Shown here in pieces: positions 11,491-24,063 of a stretch of 64,000 bases of DNA. This DNA comes from Saururus chinensis. Lineage: Eukaryota; Streptophyta; Magnoliopsida; Piperales; Saururaceae. Location of the stretch: the NCBI GenBank assembly GCA_035235625.1, contig CP141146.1, forward strand, positions 29,072,501 to 29,136,500, written 5' to 3'. Below the pieces are notes generated by a model. It saw nothing but the letters and a program-made list of their open reading frames with translations. It searched no databases and was not told the origin of the DNA. A program made the position numbers and the translations under genes. Numbering within the stretch: the first letter of the stretch is position 1; each line of letters starts with the position of its first letter.

Positions 11491-12695
11491 GTGTAATTTG
11501 AGTCATAAAATAGAATGCTTACAGCTCAAGATCACATGGTGAAGATGAAGTGATTAGAAGACTTAGAAGTATTTTTCCAGGAAAAAACACTTACACGCAT
11601 CACTTCACACACTAAGTATAAAGGGTTTATCATATTAAAGTGTGAGAAAAAGTATGAGTAAAAAATTACACAAGTATGTAAAATTTACATTCAAGATTAA
11701 TCAGAAAAAAATTCTGAATAATCTTGAATTTCGGCACTGTAGTAGTATTGTAGAAATGATCTATCGATGAATAGTAGTGATTGATTTGTTACTATAACAA
11801 TTTTCACAAAATGAAACCGAGAGTTGTCGATTGATCAGTGAGCAGTTGCTATCGATCACTGGAGCTCGTATTTTCCCAAAATAGGACGTTCCGAGTTTAA
11901 TTTGAATCCTATTCAAGGTTTAACACCTACACCGACTTAGTTAGCTATAAAAGAGGTGTTTTGGACATGAGAAAAGAGAAGGAAAACTATTGTTTGCATA
12001 GAGAGACACTGGTGAGTCTACTTTATTGGGATTTTGAGAGTATAGAGCTTTTCATTGGCTACATGCTTTGAAGATCAATTTAATTATCCAAAAGTGAAGA
12101 GAAATTGACAACACAACACACACGAGCTTGAGGAGTTGCAACAAAGTTCTTCATCAAAGAGTGATTGAAGAAACTCAAAGGAAGATCAACAATTGAAGGA
12201 GTCTTTGATTGAGTTGCTAGAAGGAGACAAAGAAAAAACATGAAGAGGGAAACCTTCAAGGTTTTGACAGAGGGAGAAACTTGAATGCTAACAATGAAGA
12301 TGACTAAATAAAGAAAAGAAGTTTTTGTTTGTGTCGAGTCAAAGAAGTTGGTTGGTTATTCTTGGATCTTGTAAGTTCTTGCTTGCTAGTGTATTGATTT
12401 GGCCGTTGAGAGACTGTCGTGGTCTTTAAACCTAGTTGGGGTTTTCTATGTTAAATCCTTGTGTGTTCTTGCATGCTTTATGGTTTGATAGTTGATAGAA
12501 TAATCATGAATGGTGCATAAACATTAGGTTTTGATTGTTTACACTATAGAAAAAAATTATGTGCAACGAGCCCATATTTCATAGTCTTTATCTTCATTAG
12601 ATAATCGGACTAGGATAAATACGGTGATCCACTAGTATGATTAAATGGATATTAAACTCTCACTTGTGACAACCATTATGAGTAAACTTGTGAGA
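11491..12695 (+). mobile_element. LTR-like block with plus-strand TATA box
   Basis: About 1.2 kb with no coding domain. It starts TGTAATTTGAG, carries GCTATAAAAGAGG near 11944, and shows GATTGATC/ATCGATCAC words like those in the copia LTR-like blocks at 13480 and 56935. It is probably the LTR of a related copia element inserted in the copia remnant. Exact ends and a target duplication were not established. Confidence 0.45.
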
Positions 12696-12699
12696 ATTT

Positions 12700-13100
12700 C
12701 TTAGTGAATCATGTGTGTGAGCCCAATGTCCCCATCCATGTAATATGTCAAAGCAAGTCAAATTTAACATCATATCACTCAAATTGTAGCTTCTTCAATA
12801 ATCTATTTTTGATATGCTCAAATTTACTCATTAGTTCCTTCTTATACAAGTATTCTCTAACCATAAGTTTAGATGTTGAGGTACTAACATCATTATCATT
12901 CAATTCTATAGCCTTAACAAATTTAGTGCATCCTAGGGAATTTGTGTTCTTGTTTCCCATAGACCTATCTACTTTTTCCTTGCATTTAACAAACTCTTTG
13001 AGTTTAGAATTCAAAGTTTTCAATTTTTCTTCCAATTTCTCAATTTTATTAAGCAATTCAAGATTTTTGTTATCACACAAGGATTTAGCATGCACTAAGT
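12700..13100 (-). mobile_element. Copia gag remnant with coiled coil
   Basis: A minus-strand frame contains ELLNKIEKLEEKLKTLNSKL followed by KEKVDRSMGNKNTNSLG. This is the coiled-coil stretch seen between the gag domain and zinc knuckle of Sirevirus/Tork-like copia elements. It belongs with the pol remnant at 5019-6638. Broken; no complete gag is present. Confidence 0.55.
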
Positions 13101-13479
13101 CAAGAATTTTGATGTTCTATAGCACAAACTTTTGCTCTAAGCATCTTCAATTCATCAAGAACATGATTATTTCTAGCCACAATAAAATTTGAGACAAATA
13201 GAGACATGTTAAGCATGTTTTGAATTCCATGGCAACCAAAAACGCAATCAAACCTAAAAACACTAAAATAATATTTGAAATATTCAAATAACTTCAGCTG
13301 CCACTTTTTGATTTGTGATTTATGTGTATTGTATATACAAGATGAGAAAAATAAAGTGCCTCTAACTCACAATTAAGTTACAAGATTTATCATGCAAATT
13401 TGTATTCAAATCACTAAGCAATGCACAAGAATTTTTTACATGGAAACCCAACTAGGGAAAAATCATGGGACACTCTGTT

Positions 13480-14480
13480 CAGATCAACTATGCACTATGT
13501 AAACTTGAGATTATAAAATTACCGTTTACAAAGAACAGAGACTCTTTTTATTTCAAACGTCTGGTTCTTCATGTCACTCTTGATTTTGAATCAACCATCC
13601 CTTGGTTGTTTACTGACAATAATTCGATCTTCTTCTCCTCTTTGTACTCTTTGATCAATGTAGATATTTCATCTCCTCCTTTGGAATGTCTTTTCTTCCT
13701 CTTGATTTTCTCAGCAACAATCTTCATGAAGCACCATGCATCACATGCATTTGTGTGCACTCATCTCACCTCTAATCACTTTTTTTATTAAGGTAGATAA
13801 AATGTTACTACTAGAAGATTAATTCTCTCAAAAGTCCATTAGAGCAACTCCACACAAGATCTCTAATTTTTCTAAGCCTTCTCTCTTTCTTTCCTCACAT
13901 TCCTAGCCATTTTTATAAACAACCCAAGTCTCAAAAGGAATATGTATTCGATTAGGAATCTAACTCAAACTAGAAAATTCTAAATTAGGCAACTCTGCGC
14001 TCCATCGATCAATCATTCCATAGGGCGATCAATCAATCCCTATTCCAATTAATCTATGACTCTTCAATCGATCGATCTATCGACTCTACGATCAATTAAT
14101 AAACTCTCATATTTATTTTACGCAATGTATTTTTAGGTGCCGATCAATTGTGGACATGAAGTGATTGATCGATCAACAATGTTGCAGAGAGTTTTCTACA
14201 ATTCAAAACCTATCGATCCTGCTATAGTTTTCTAGAATTTATTTTTATTTTTCATACGAAAACTCCAACTCTCACAATTTTTTCATCTAAGGTCTCTTTT
14301 ACCTTAAAGTATGTGAATGTGATATGTGTGCGCATTTTTACCTATCAAAACATAGATTTTAGTCTTCCTTTTGCTCCACCCTCATAATCTAATTTTCCAA
14401 CTTAAACTGACTCAAAATTACTCTTATAGAAGAAGTCATCTTGAAGAATGATGGAGAGAGCTTGAAGAATTTGGAGTAAG
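13480..14480 (-). mobile_element. Copia LTR-like block
   Basis: Matches 56935-57730 in inverted orientation: CTCTTTTACCTTAAAG at 14290, the ATTAGAGCAACTCCACAC stretch near 13840 and the CATGCATCACATG stretch near 13735. It also matches the short piece at 5050-5340. With the gag remnant to its left it probably is the 5' LTR of the minus-strand copia remnant. Ends are approximate. It holds many GATCGATC-type words (about 14010-14170). Confidence 0.6.
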
Positions 14481-14619
14481 AGATTTCTTTAGCCTTTAAT
14501 TATTTGATCCATTTGAGATTTGAGATATTAAGAGTGAGGAGTAAAAAATCCATTTCTCCTCCCTCCAATTTATAAGGGAACCTTTTGCCCTTGTCAAATG
14601 ATGAAAAAAACACCCAACT

Positions 14620-15732
14620 ATAAAAAATGGCTCTATTGGGGGTGTTTTTGTAATTTTTTATGAGGCTGATCTGTAAGATATCTAATCCTAACTTGGTCTA
14701 TTTTGACTTAATTATGTGATTATTGTGTGGTTTTATTTTAATTTGTCGGTTTAACTTGTTTTGGGGGTTAAAGGTTGATAATGATGGTTTTAATAAGGTT
14801 TTATCTCATTTTATAAGTTTTTATGCTAAACTCAATTTATCTTATTTTTAGGGAATTTGTGGGATTTTATTGGATTTTTCATAAATTTAGGGCACGAGTC
14901 CCATCGTGGGCTCCACATTCACGTTTGAGGGGTGAGGGTCCCACGAGACCTTAAATTTCACTTATTTCATGATTAAAGAGTTTCAAAATTTTTAAATTTG
15001 TTTTGGTACTAAATTCTATTTATACCCCAACTTTTAAAATTTACACCCCAAACAACTTACTATAAAAGGAAAGTCCCAGCCTCATTCCCAATTGGGAAAG
15101 GGCTGAGATTGGAGGCTGAGAAATGCCCTAATCCCCATTACTCAAAGAGGATATCAATTTAGGTATGTTTAAGCCTTGATTTTCCACCAATCTTTTGAAA
15201 TTCCCTTAATCATTCTTAATCTCATCTTTACCCAAAGTTGATTTTTATTTTACCCGATTAAAAATGTTGTTTTTAACCTCTATTTTAAACCCTAATTTAG
15301 GGATTTTTCATTTTTATGTAAAGAAAACACTAGATCTACATGTTTTTAAAGTGGTTTGAGCTTAATATTCAAATTTCATGAGGTATTAACTAAAACCCTA
15401 ACTTTGGGTAGGGATTTGTGGCAATTAAAGCTTTGATTTGGACCCAAAAGCTCACTAAAAGTAAGGGGTTTTCTTCCTAAATTGATTTATATTTCTGATT
15501 TAAGGTTTCAAATGGTTTATGTGAGTTTTGCTTGTGTTTGTGCACTAATGTTGGGTTAATTAAAGTATACTCTTTCTTATGATAATATTTTGATTTAGCT
15601 TAGAAATGATTAGATCTATCATGCCTTAAGCTTGTATTTCAATATTATGAAGATTGGAAGTGATATTGGGGTTTTCTTGTCGATTTTGTGTATTTCTAGT
15701 TTTGGGTTTGCAAGGTTGAAGTGATACAATTT
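14620..15732. mobile_element. LTR-like AT-rich block cut by the Athila element
   Basis: No coding domain. The part 14715-15180 matches 56250-56760 in the same orientation, including the CCCATCGTGGGCTCCACATT stretch near 14905 and the ATAAAAGGAAAGTCCC stretch near 15060. A promoter-like TATAAAAG lies at about 15062. It is read as LTR or element end sequence of unassigned family. It ends abruptly at the Athila LTR at 15733. Confidence 0.45.
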
Positions 15733-17019
15733 TGTTACGTCTGAACCAAGACTATGAAGAGTCAAATTCAGATTTGTTTTACTTGCCAATTGTAGTAGAC
15801 AAGGTCGATCCACTGAGAAAGCCTTGTGCAACAAAGAAAATGGTAACGAAGAAATAGAGAAAAGAAAAATTAAGAAAGAAAGAGTAGAAGAATATTGAGG
15901 CAATATAGAGTCAAGAAATCAAGATGAGAAAACACTAAGGCATTAAAGATCATTATAACATCTAATGATGTTCTTCATGTATCATGTTATCTCAGTTAGA
16001 ATCGAATGAAGATTCTATCTAACCGGAAGATATGAACATTAAAATTGAAATTAAAGATAGAAAATACTTTGGATAGATGAAGGATAAAAATAATTGTCTC
16101 TTAAATATTTCTATGTATCAAAATCATAAAAGATCAAAAAGGATAGCCTTTAAGCATCTTATGCACTCAAATCACAAAGAAACAAGAAGAAGAACAATAT
16201 TAAATAAACATCACTTTAAATAAATAATAATTACTTGAAACCATTGATGAAACATGAATTGAACTTCATTAAATTGTTACAAATCTCCTCTAGCCTTAGC
16301 TTGAGAGCTTAGAAAGCCATTACAATAAAACTAAAAATAAAATACAAAAGTAGAGAAGAAAATAGGAGAAGAGAGCTCCAAAGAGGAGGGGATGACTCAT
16401 CTATCACGTTCACCCCTCTATTTATAGGAATAGAAGGGGTTAACCAATCAGCCTTCTTGTCTTTCCTTATTTGTATCAATCATAATCAATGAAAATATTC
16501 TTCATGTGCTGGCCTCGGGTTAGTTTACTAGTTGTCTCTTTGCACGCCGAATTCGACCCATGAATCTTCATAATTTGGAATTTCTTCCTAAAATATTATG
16601 TCTAGCTATGGAAGTCTTCTTTCCAATGTCACCAGAATCGTATCCATTCGAATTATATATAAAAAGATATAATCGAAATACTAAGGCTCTATCAATCTGT
16701 CCGAATCAGCTTCTTTCCTAATTTAGTCCTCTTCATACAAATCTCAAATCAAACGGGTCAAGAAGGTTGTGTTCGACCATTCCATGCATGTTTAGACCAT
16801 TATGAGCCCATTCTTGACTTTCAAATAGATTTGGGTAGATGGGCTTTACTTCCTCTTCCAGTTGTATCCTGTTGAAGCCTATTTAGACATGTAAACTTAA
16901 TTAAAGTCCAACTAACTTATTCAAAACATAAATAACCTAAATCAGCAATGAATTAACACAAAATATGATTGCAATTCAAAATTTTAAAATATTTAATTGA
17001 ACATTATTTTAATGCATCA
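15733..17019 (-). repeat. Athila 3' LTR
   Basis: 1287 bp, the left copy on the plus strand; the paired LTR is 1434 bp. A TATA box CTATAAATAG reads on the minus strand near 16420. The adjacent purine tract confirms that this is the 3' LTR of a minus-strand element. Confidence 0.9.
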
Positions 17020-17034
17020 AATACCCCCAAACCT
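17020..17034 (-). other. Athila polypurine tract
   Basis: On the minus strand GGTTTGGGGGTATT lies directly before the 3' LTR start, the expected site for plus-strand priming. Confidence 0.75.
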
Positions 17035-18336
17035 ACTTTTTGCTAGTCCTTGAGCAAAACAAAAATTAAAATAATAGAAAACAAAACTAACTACTCCACT
17101 TCCGTAGGAAATCTCGATTGCATTTAGCATATGCAACAAGCCTTTAAACCCCTAGCTTACACTAGTAGACGAGTTGTGTCTCGTGAGGGTTTGCAGTGAA
17201 TATACCCACAAAATTCAAAAAACACTCATGGGTTGCCTCCCAAGTAGCGCTAAGTTTTATGTCTTCAGCTAAACAAAACAAAGAAGAAGAAAAAGAATAT
17301 AAGTTACAATGCTAACAAGTTGTGTTGAGGAAGTAAAGACTAAGATAATAATTGTAAAGAAAGACCAAGGAACCCCTTCATCCTCACTAAGCAAACAACA
17401 AACTTTACAATTATCTCCAAACTACTCAAGCACTAGTTTTCATAAATTAAATATAAAAGTCTCAACCATTAAATTTCTATGTAGAGGAACTTTTGAAACA
17501 ATGTGTAAGTGAGTCTAAGTAAAATTTTGACAAAATAATTAGAGGATCAGCCTCCTAAAGTAGTATGCTCTTCTACTCACCAAGAGATGTTTAGATAGCC
17601 AAAATAACCAATTTAAAACTAAGCAACCTGTCCGAGATAACAAGCGGTTTGGATGTTCACTTTAATACCTCATGGGCTTCATCTGTGATATTCCAGCATG
17701 CTTGCGTTGTTACAACGATGGCTTCGCCCTATCTTACAAAATGAAACATTATTTGGCAACTTCCATTTTTTTTTTAATATGATGTTTATCACTTTTTTTT
17801 TTACTTCTTTTTCTTTTCTTATTCATTTTCTTTTTCATAGGCAGCCCTTTTCAAAGTACTTGGTCTAATTCATTGATTGTTTTCCATAACGATAATAATC
17901 CCCAAAAAATTTTTTTCATTTCCAGCCAACCAAGTGAACAAGGAAGTCAAAGTTCATTGGATTTTGTGTCTCTCAACATTCCGGGTGAGTATTAGAGCAA
18001 TACCACATAATTCGACTTCAACTCTAAAAATTCGTCATGCGAATGAAATTTTGAAAACCAAAATTAGTTTCAAAGATCCTCTTCATGAAAGTTAATTGTA
18101 AAGACTCATCACAAAATGAATGTTTTAATAAAATATTCAAGTGCCAACATTATCTAGAGATCAAAGTAAAGAGTAAGTAGACCAAGAAAGGATTAAGGTT
18201 ATCACAGTCAATACAATTAACAAAATTTATCCAAACTCACCCCCCAACCTAAACTAAACATTGTCCTAAATGTAAAAAAATAATTTTGGTTTTTTTGTTT
18301 TTGTTTTGTTTTTTGGAAAAAATCATGAAAAGAAAA
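17035..18336 (-). other. Athila region between integrase and 3' LTR, no coding domain seen
   Basis: About 1.3 kb of AT-rich DNA, the place where many Athila elements hold an env-like frame. Only short frames without recognisable domains are present. Confidence 0.6.
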
Positions 18337-19640
18337 TCAACCCTCATAATTTGGATTTTCAAGAGATGTAGACTCAACTTCAGGGACAAAATGGTCTAAA
18401 AATAGTTTCAAACATTGGCCATTAACTTTGTAAACATCACCATTTTTTGGGTTTTCAATTTCAACAGTTCCATAAGGAAAAACAGTTTTGACAATGAAAG
18501 GACCTGTCCAACGTGATCTTAATTTTCCTGGAAAGATATGAAGTCTAGAGTTGTACAATAAAACTTTTTGAAATGTCTCAAAAGTTTTTCATAAAATATT
18601 TTTATCATGAAAAACCTTCATTCTCTCTTTGTAAAGTTTTGAACTCTCATAAGCATCACGTTGAATTTCCTCTAACTCATTGATTTACAATTGTCTATTT
18701 AAGCCAGCCTTATCAAAGTTAAAATTTAAAGCTTTAATTGCCCAATATGCCTTATGTTCCAACTCGACAGGTAAGTGACAAGCTTTTCCAAAAATCAAAC
18801 GGTAAGGAGACATGCCAATTGGGGTCTTAAAAGCGGTACGGTAAGCCCAAAGAGCATCGGTGAGCCGTAAAGACCAATCTTTACCATTTGGATTTACTAT
18901 TTTTTGCAAAATATATTTAATTTCTCTATTAGAAATCTCAACTTGTCCACTTGTTTGTGGGTGATAGGGGGTAGCTACTTTATGGGGTAATCCCATACTT
19001 ACTAATCAAAGCCTCAAAAGGCTTATTACAAAAATGTGACCCCCCGTCACTTATAATGGCTCGACGTGTTCCAAACCTTGAAAATATATTTTCTTTTAAA
19101 AAGCGCACAACGACTTTGTGGTCATTGGTTTTTCTTGGAACAGCCTCATCCACTTGGAAACATAATCGACGGCAACTAAAATGTAAGCATAGCCAAAAGA
19201 AGGAGGAAAAGGTCCCATGAAATCAATGCCCAACAATCAAAAATCTCAATAACCAATATGGGGTTAAGGGGCATCATATTTCGACGAGATATGGCTCCTA
19301 ACTTTTGACACCTTTCACAAGTTTTGCAAAATTCATGAACATCTTTGAAAAGCATCGGCCAGTAAAAACCACATTGCAAAATTTTAGTGGTGGTCTTTTT
19401 AGAGGAGAAGTGACCACCGCATGCTTCAGAATGACAGAAAGAGATGATACTTACTTGTTCAGAATCAGACACACATCTCCTTATTATTTGATACGGACAG
19501 TACTTAAAGAGATAAGGGTCGTCCCAAAAGAAATGCTTTACCTCGGTGAAGAATCTCTTTTTATCTTTAGGAGACCAATGGTGGGGAACCTTACCTGTCA
19601 CCAAGTAGTTGGCAATGTCGGCATACCATGGAGGATGTGA
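18337..19640 (-). pseudogene. Athila integrase region (fossil)
   Basis: The zinc-binding H2C2 domain (CHSEACGGH ... CKTCERCQ, about 19310-19440), the core ([19 protein letters not shown], about 18920-18985; [17 protein letters not shown], about 18800-18850) and a C-terminal piece ([13 protein letters not shown], about 18490-18545) appear in the correct order on the minus strand. Broken in a few places. Confidence 0.85.
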
Positions 19641-19659
19641 GATGGCAAAAAGTTGTTCA

Positions 19660-20160
19660 TCGGGGAATGTGTCTTGGATTTGAATGTTTTCTACAGAATC
19701 AGAAAATTCCAATCTTGAAAGATGATCCGCCACCACATTCTCTACTCCCTTCTTGTCTTTGATTGTGAGATCAAACTCTTGGAGTAAGAGTATCCATTGG
19801 AGCAATCTGGGCTTTGTATCTTGTTTGCTCAAAAGGTACTTCAAAGCTGCATGGTCAGTAAAAATGATAATCTGAGAGCCAATCAAATAGGATCTAAACT
19901 TGTCAAGTGCAAATACTACAGCAAGAAGTTCTTTTTCAGTGGTGGAGTAGTTCATTTGGGCACTATTTAAAGTTCGACTTGCATAATGAATGACACAAGG
20001 TTTCTTATCTTTCCTTTGCCCTAAAACAGCCCCAACAGCATAATCACTTGCATCACACATAATTTCAAAAGGAATGGTCCAATCCGGGGGTTGCATGATG
20101 GGTGCGGACACTAACATGTTTTTAAGCTTTGTGAAAGCTTCTTCACATGCATCCAACTAC
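19660..20160 (-). pseudogene. Athila RNase H region (fossil)
   Basis: [33 protein letters not shown] and [11 protein letters not shown] match the RNase H of Ty3 elements of the Athila/Tat branch. The domain continues into the integrase zinc domain in the same frame. Residues of the D-E-D type active site are visible in these motifs. Confidence 0.85.
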
Positions 20161-21466
20161 TCAAAAGAATGTTCTTTAGATAGAAGATTACACAATGGTC
20201 TAGATATCACACTAAAATTCTTAATAAATCTTCTATAAAAATCGGCATGTCCTTGAAAGGATCTAACATCTTTTATAGACTTTGGACTAGGCAAATTAGC
20301 AATCAATTCAATTTTTGCCTTGTCCACTTGAATTCCCTATACAGAAACAATATGACCAAGTACTATTCCATTAGTAACCATAAAATGACATTTTTCTCAA
20401 TTTAAAACTAGATTTTTCTCTTCACATCTCACCAAAACTTTTTCTAAGTTATCAAGACAATCATCAAAAGAATCACCAAAAATAAAAAAAGTCATCCATA
20501 AAAACTTCTAAAAACCGCTCCACCATGTCACTAAAGATGCTCATCATGCACCTTTGGAATGTGGCAGGAGCATTACATAATCCAAACGGCATCCTTCGAT
20601 ATGCAAGGTACCAAATGGACATGTAAATGTTGTTTTTTCTTGATCTTCTAGGGCAATCTCAATTTGATTATATCCTGAATAACCATCTAGAAAATAATAA
20701 AATTGATGACCGGCACCCTTTCTAGGATTTGGTCCATGATTGGTAAAGGGAAGTGGTCTTTCCTAGTGACGGAATTTAATTTCCTATAATCTATGCACAT
20801 CCGCCAACAGGTGGTGACTCTAGTGAGAATTAACTCATCATTGGCATTCTCTACCACTGTCACTCTAGACTTTTTGGGGACAACCTTAGTAGGACTCACC
20901 CATGGACTGTCAAAAATGGGGTAAATGATACCTACATCCAATAATTTTAGGACCTCTTCTCTCACCACTTCTTTCATATTGGGATTTAACCTTCTTTGTA
21001 TTTTTCTCACAGGTTTTGCATTTTCTTCCATAAAGATTCTATGTGTGCAAATCAAGGGACTAATCCCCTTAATATCAGCAATAGTCCACCCAATGGCATT
21101 TTTGTGATTTCTAAGGACATTGAGCAACCTGTGCTCTTGCTCCCTATCTAACATTGAAGAGACAACCACAAGAAATGTCTCTCCCTCACCAAGATAAGCA
21201 TATTTAAGTTTAGTAGGGAAGGGTTTCAAGTCTAACTTGGGTGGTTGGACACTTGAGGGGAGAGGAGCGCTATTAGAAGGAGGTAACTCCTCAATGTGAG
21301 CCTTCCACCTATCAGTATCCAATAATGGAGTTGACTCCAACAAGGAATTTACATCATTAATCATAACATCATCATCAAAGTTAAAATAAGAAAGACATGC
21401 TTCAAGCGGGTCAGAAAATGAAGAAATAGTAGCCATGTCATCAATAAGACTTTCTAAAAGATTCAC
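20160..21466 (-). pseudogene. Athila reverse transcriptase region (fossil)
   Basis: NPNMKEVVREEVLKLLDVGI, DSPWVSPTKVVPKK and CIDYRKLNSVTRKDHFPLP identify the fingers and palm of a Ty3 RT on the minus strand. The catalytic palm follows at about 20440-20600. The reading is broken more than once. Confidence 0.85.
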
Positions 21467-22268
21467 TTAATGCACATCCTCATCATCATGTCCTGGTTGC
21501 CTACAAATATTAAAAATGTTCAGTTCCAAAGTCATATTTCCAAAAGAAAGCTTCATAACACCATTTCTACAATTAATAAGAGCATTAGAAGTAGCAAGAA
21601 ATGGGCGGCCTAATATGACAGGAATTTGAGTATAAGCATTCAAAACTGGTTGTGTCCAAAACAATAAAATCAACGGGAAGGTAAAACTTTTCTACTTGTA
21701 CTAGCACATCCTCAATAATTCCTCTTGGTGTTTTAATTGAGCGATCTACAAGTTGAAGTGTAATGCTTGTGGGCTTCAATTCACCAAGTCTCAATTGTTC
21801 ATAAACTAAATAAGGTAAGAGATTAACACTTTCCCCAAGATTAAGTAAAGCTTTTTCAACTCTATAATTCCCACTTATACAAGATATGGTTGGACAACCA
21901 GGATCTTTATATTTTGGTGGGGTATTTTATTGTAAAATTGCACTTACTTGTTCTGTCAAAAATACATTCTTTTGTACATTTAGCTTAAGCTTGATTGTAC
22001 ATAGGTCTTTCAAAAATTTAGCATAAGATGAAATTTGTTTAATGACATCTAAGAGAGGAATGTTAATCTTCACTTGTTTAAAGATTTCAAGAATGTCACC
22101 ATTTGGCACCAATTTAAAAGAAGATTGTAATCTTTGAGGAAAAGGAGGAGGAATTGGAGCAACATAATCAGAGTTGTTAAATTCATCACCATGTTTTGAA
22201 TTCAAAAACTCCTTAAGTTCAACAACCTTCATTGGAATATCTTTGTTAATGACTTTTCCACTTCTCAA
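21467..22268 (-). pseudogene. Athila protease region (fossil)
   Basis: Minus-strand frames contain PRGIIEDVLVQVEKFYLPVD and then VILGRPFLATSNALIN. These are the typical Athila aspartic protease flanks lying between gag and RT. Confidence 0.75.
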
Positions 22269-22565
22269 AGTAGTGATGGACTTAGCATACTCTTCTTGTG
22301 AACTTAAAGAATTTAAATTTTCAATTACAAATTGACCTTTAGGATATGGTTGAGGTTGAGAAGGAAACTTTTATTTTTCTTTAGTGCTTAAAGCTGTGGT
22401 TAATTGAGTGATAGAAGTCTTCAAGTCATTGATGGCTTGCATTATTTAGATGTTGATTGTTGCTTGACTTTGCATGAATGTTTGCAATGTGTCTTCAAGA
22501 GTTTTCTTATGTGGTGGAACATAATTTGAGGAAGAAGGGGGTACATAAAAATTTGACTCATTTCT

Positions 22566-23650
22566 CTAACTAAAGTTAGGATAATTTCTCCAATTAGGAG
22601 TATAAGTTTCAGAATAAGGAGAAGAAAAAGGCCTTTTGTAGGTATTCATAGCATTTGCTTTAGTATGCAACACCTCTTGAAAAGCAGGGATTGTTGGACA
22701 ATCTTGTGTTTGGTGACCATCACTCTCACATATACTACAAATATCATGTACTTTTTGAGAAGCTTTAGACATGTTTTCCCTGTTAAATTCCATAGCCTCC
22801 ACTTTTCTAGTTAAACTTATAATTTTCGCTTTTACATCATCCTCTTCTTTAAGAAGGTACATGCCCCCCTTAGTTGTCCCATTAGATTTAGTCTTATTAC
22901 TACTTTCAAATTCATTAGAATCTTCCCATGATTGAGCATTTTTAACTAACACATCAAAAGAGTCTAATACTTCCTTAGGTTCTTTACTCAAAAATTCTCC
23001 ATTACACATCATTTCAACAAATTGCCTCATTTGAGAAGTCAAGCCATTATAAAAGAAACTAATTGTACGTCATGTTTCATATCCATGATGTAGGCACAAC
23101 AATAAAGTTCTTTAAATCTTTCCCAACATTGAAAAAAAGTCTCATTTTCTTTTTGTGAAAAATTCATGATATTCTTTCTAAGTGTATTAGTTCTATGGGT
23201 GGGGAAAAACTTTTTCGAAAATTCTCTTTCCATTTCTTGCCATGTTCCAATGGATCTTGGCTTCAAAGAATTCAACCAATTTTTTGTTTTTTCCTTTAAA
23301 GAAAATGGAAAGAGTTTTAATTTAATAACATCATTTGAAACATTTTGGTTTGGCAAAGTTGCACAAACCTCTTCAAACTCTTTTAAATACAAATATGGGC
23401 TTTCTGAATCTAAGCCATGAAATTTCGGTAGTAATTAAATTACACCCGGCTTGAGTTCAAAACCACCCACATTAGTTGGAAAAATCATGCTAGAAGGAGA
23501 ACTTGATCTAGTTGGTTGCAAATAATCACGGAAGGTTTTAACTTGAATATTTTGTACATTATTATCTTCATTATCACTTCTTAGTTCCTCATTAGTTCTT
23601 AGATCCTCCATTGTATCAAAATAGAGAAAATTTTCAAAAGATTTGTTCAC
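22566..23650 (-). pseudogene. Athila gag region with CCHC zinc knuckle (fossil)
   Basis: The N-terminal part has FELKPGVI (about 23440). The capsid part has the retrotransposon-gag signature LFPFSLKEKTKNWLNSL with FSKKFFP (about 23190-23330). The nucleocapsid has CSICESDGHQTQDC (about 22710-22750), a CX2CX4HX4C knuckle. All lie on the minus strand next to the 5' LTR. Broken into a few frames. Confidence 0.85.
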
Positions 23651-24040
23651 TCATCTCAATCGTCTAGAATTATCACGCACCCATGTGAACATGCAATAAG
23701 TAATTTTTTTTTTTATAACAAAAAGTAAAAGTGCAGAAATTAAATGACAAAATATAAAAAGTTAGAGAGTTAGCAGTTAATAAACAGAAAATAAAATTGC
23801 AAAATAAGGCCAAAAGCACTATCAAGGTACACGTTTGATCCCGTAAAATTTTCGGTAGTAACGTGGGTAGTGCCTCCGGTCTTAAAAAAAAAGAAAAATT
23901 GCAAAATTTAAATGCTAAAAGTAAATGACATAAAGTAAATGACTGAATTTAATGAGTTAGTGTGCAAAACTAAAAGAGAGATAATTAGTAAAGTTAGAGT
24001 GAGTTTTTTTTCGTAACGGATTCTTGTCACACATTGCAAT

Positions 24041-24057
24041 CCCCGGCAACGGCGCCA
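24041..24057 (-). other. Athila primer binding site, tRNA-Asp type
   Basis: On the minus strand TGGCGCCGTTGCCGGGG lies 6 bp inside the 5' LTR. This is the established primer site of Athila elements. Confidence 0.9.
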
Positions 24058-24063
24058 ATTTGT

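Noticed and set aside
12704-13192. 162-codon plus-strand frame
   Set aside because: It is antisense to the coiled-coil gag remnant of the minus-strand copia element.
17035-18336. Possible env-like gene of the Athila element
   Set aside because: Only short frames without transmembrane or signal features were seen, so no env-like gene is called.
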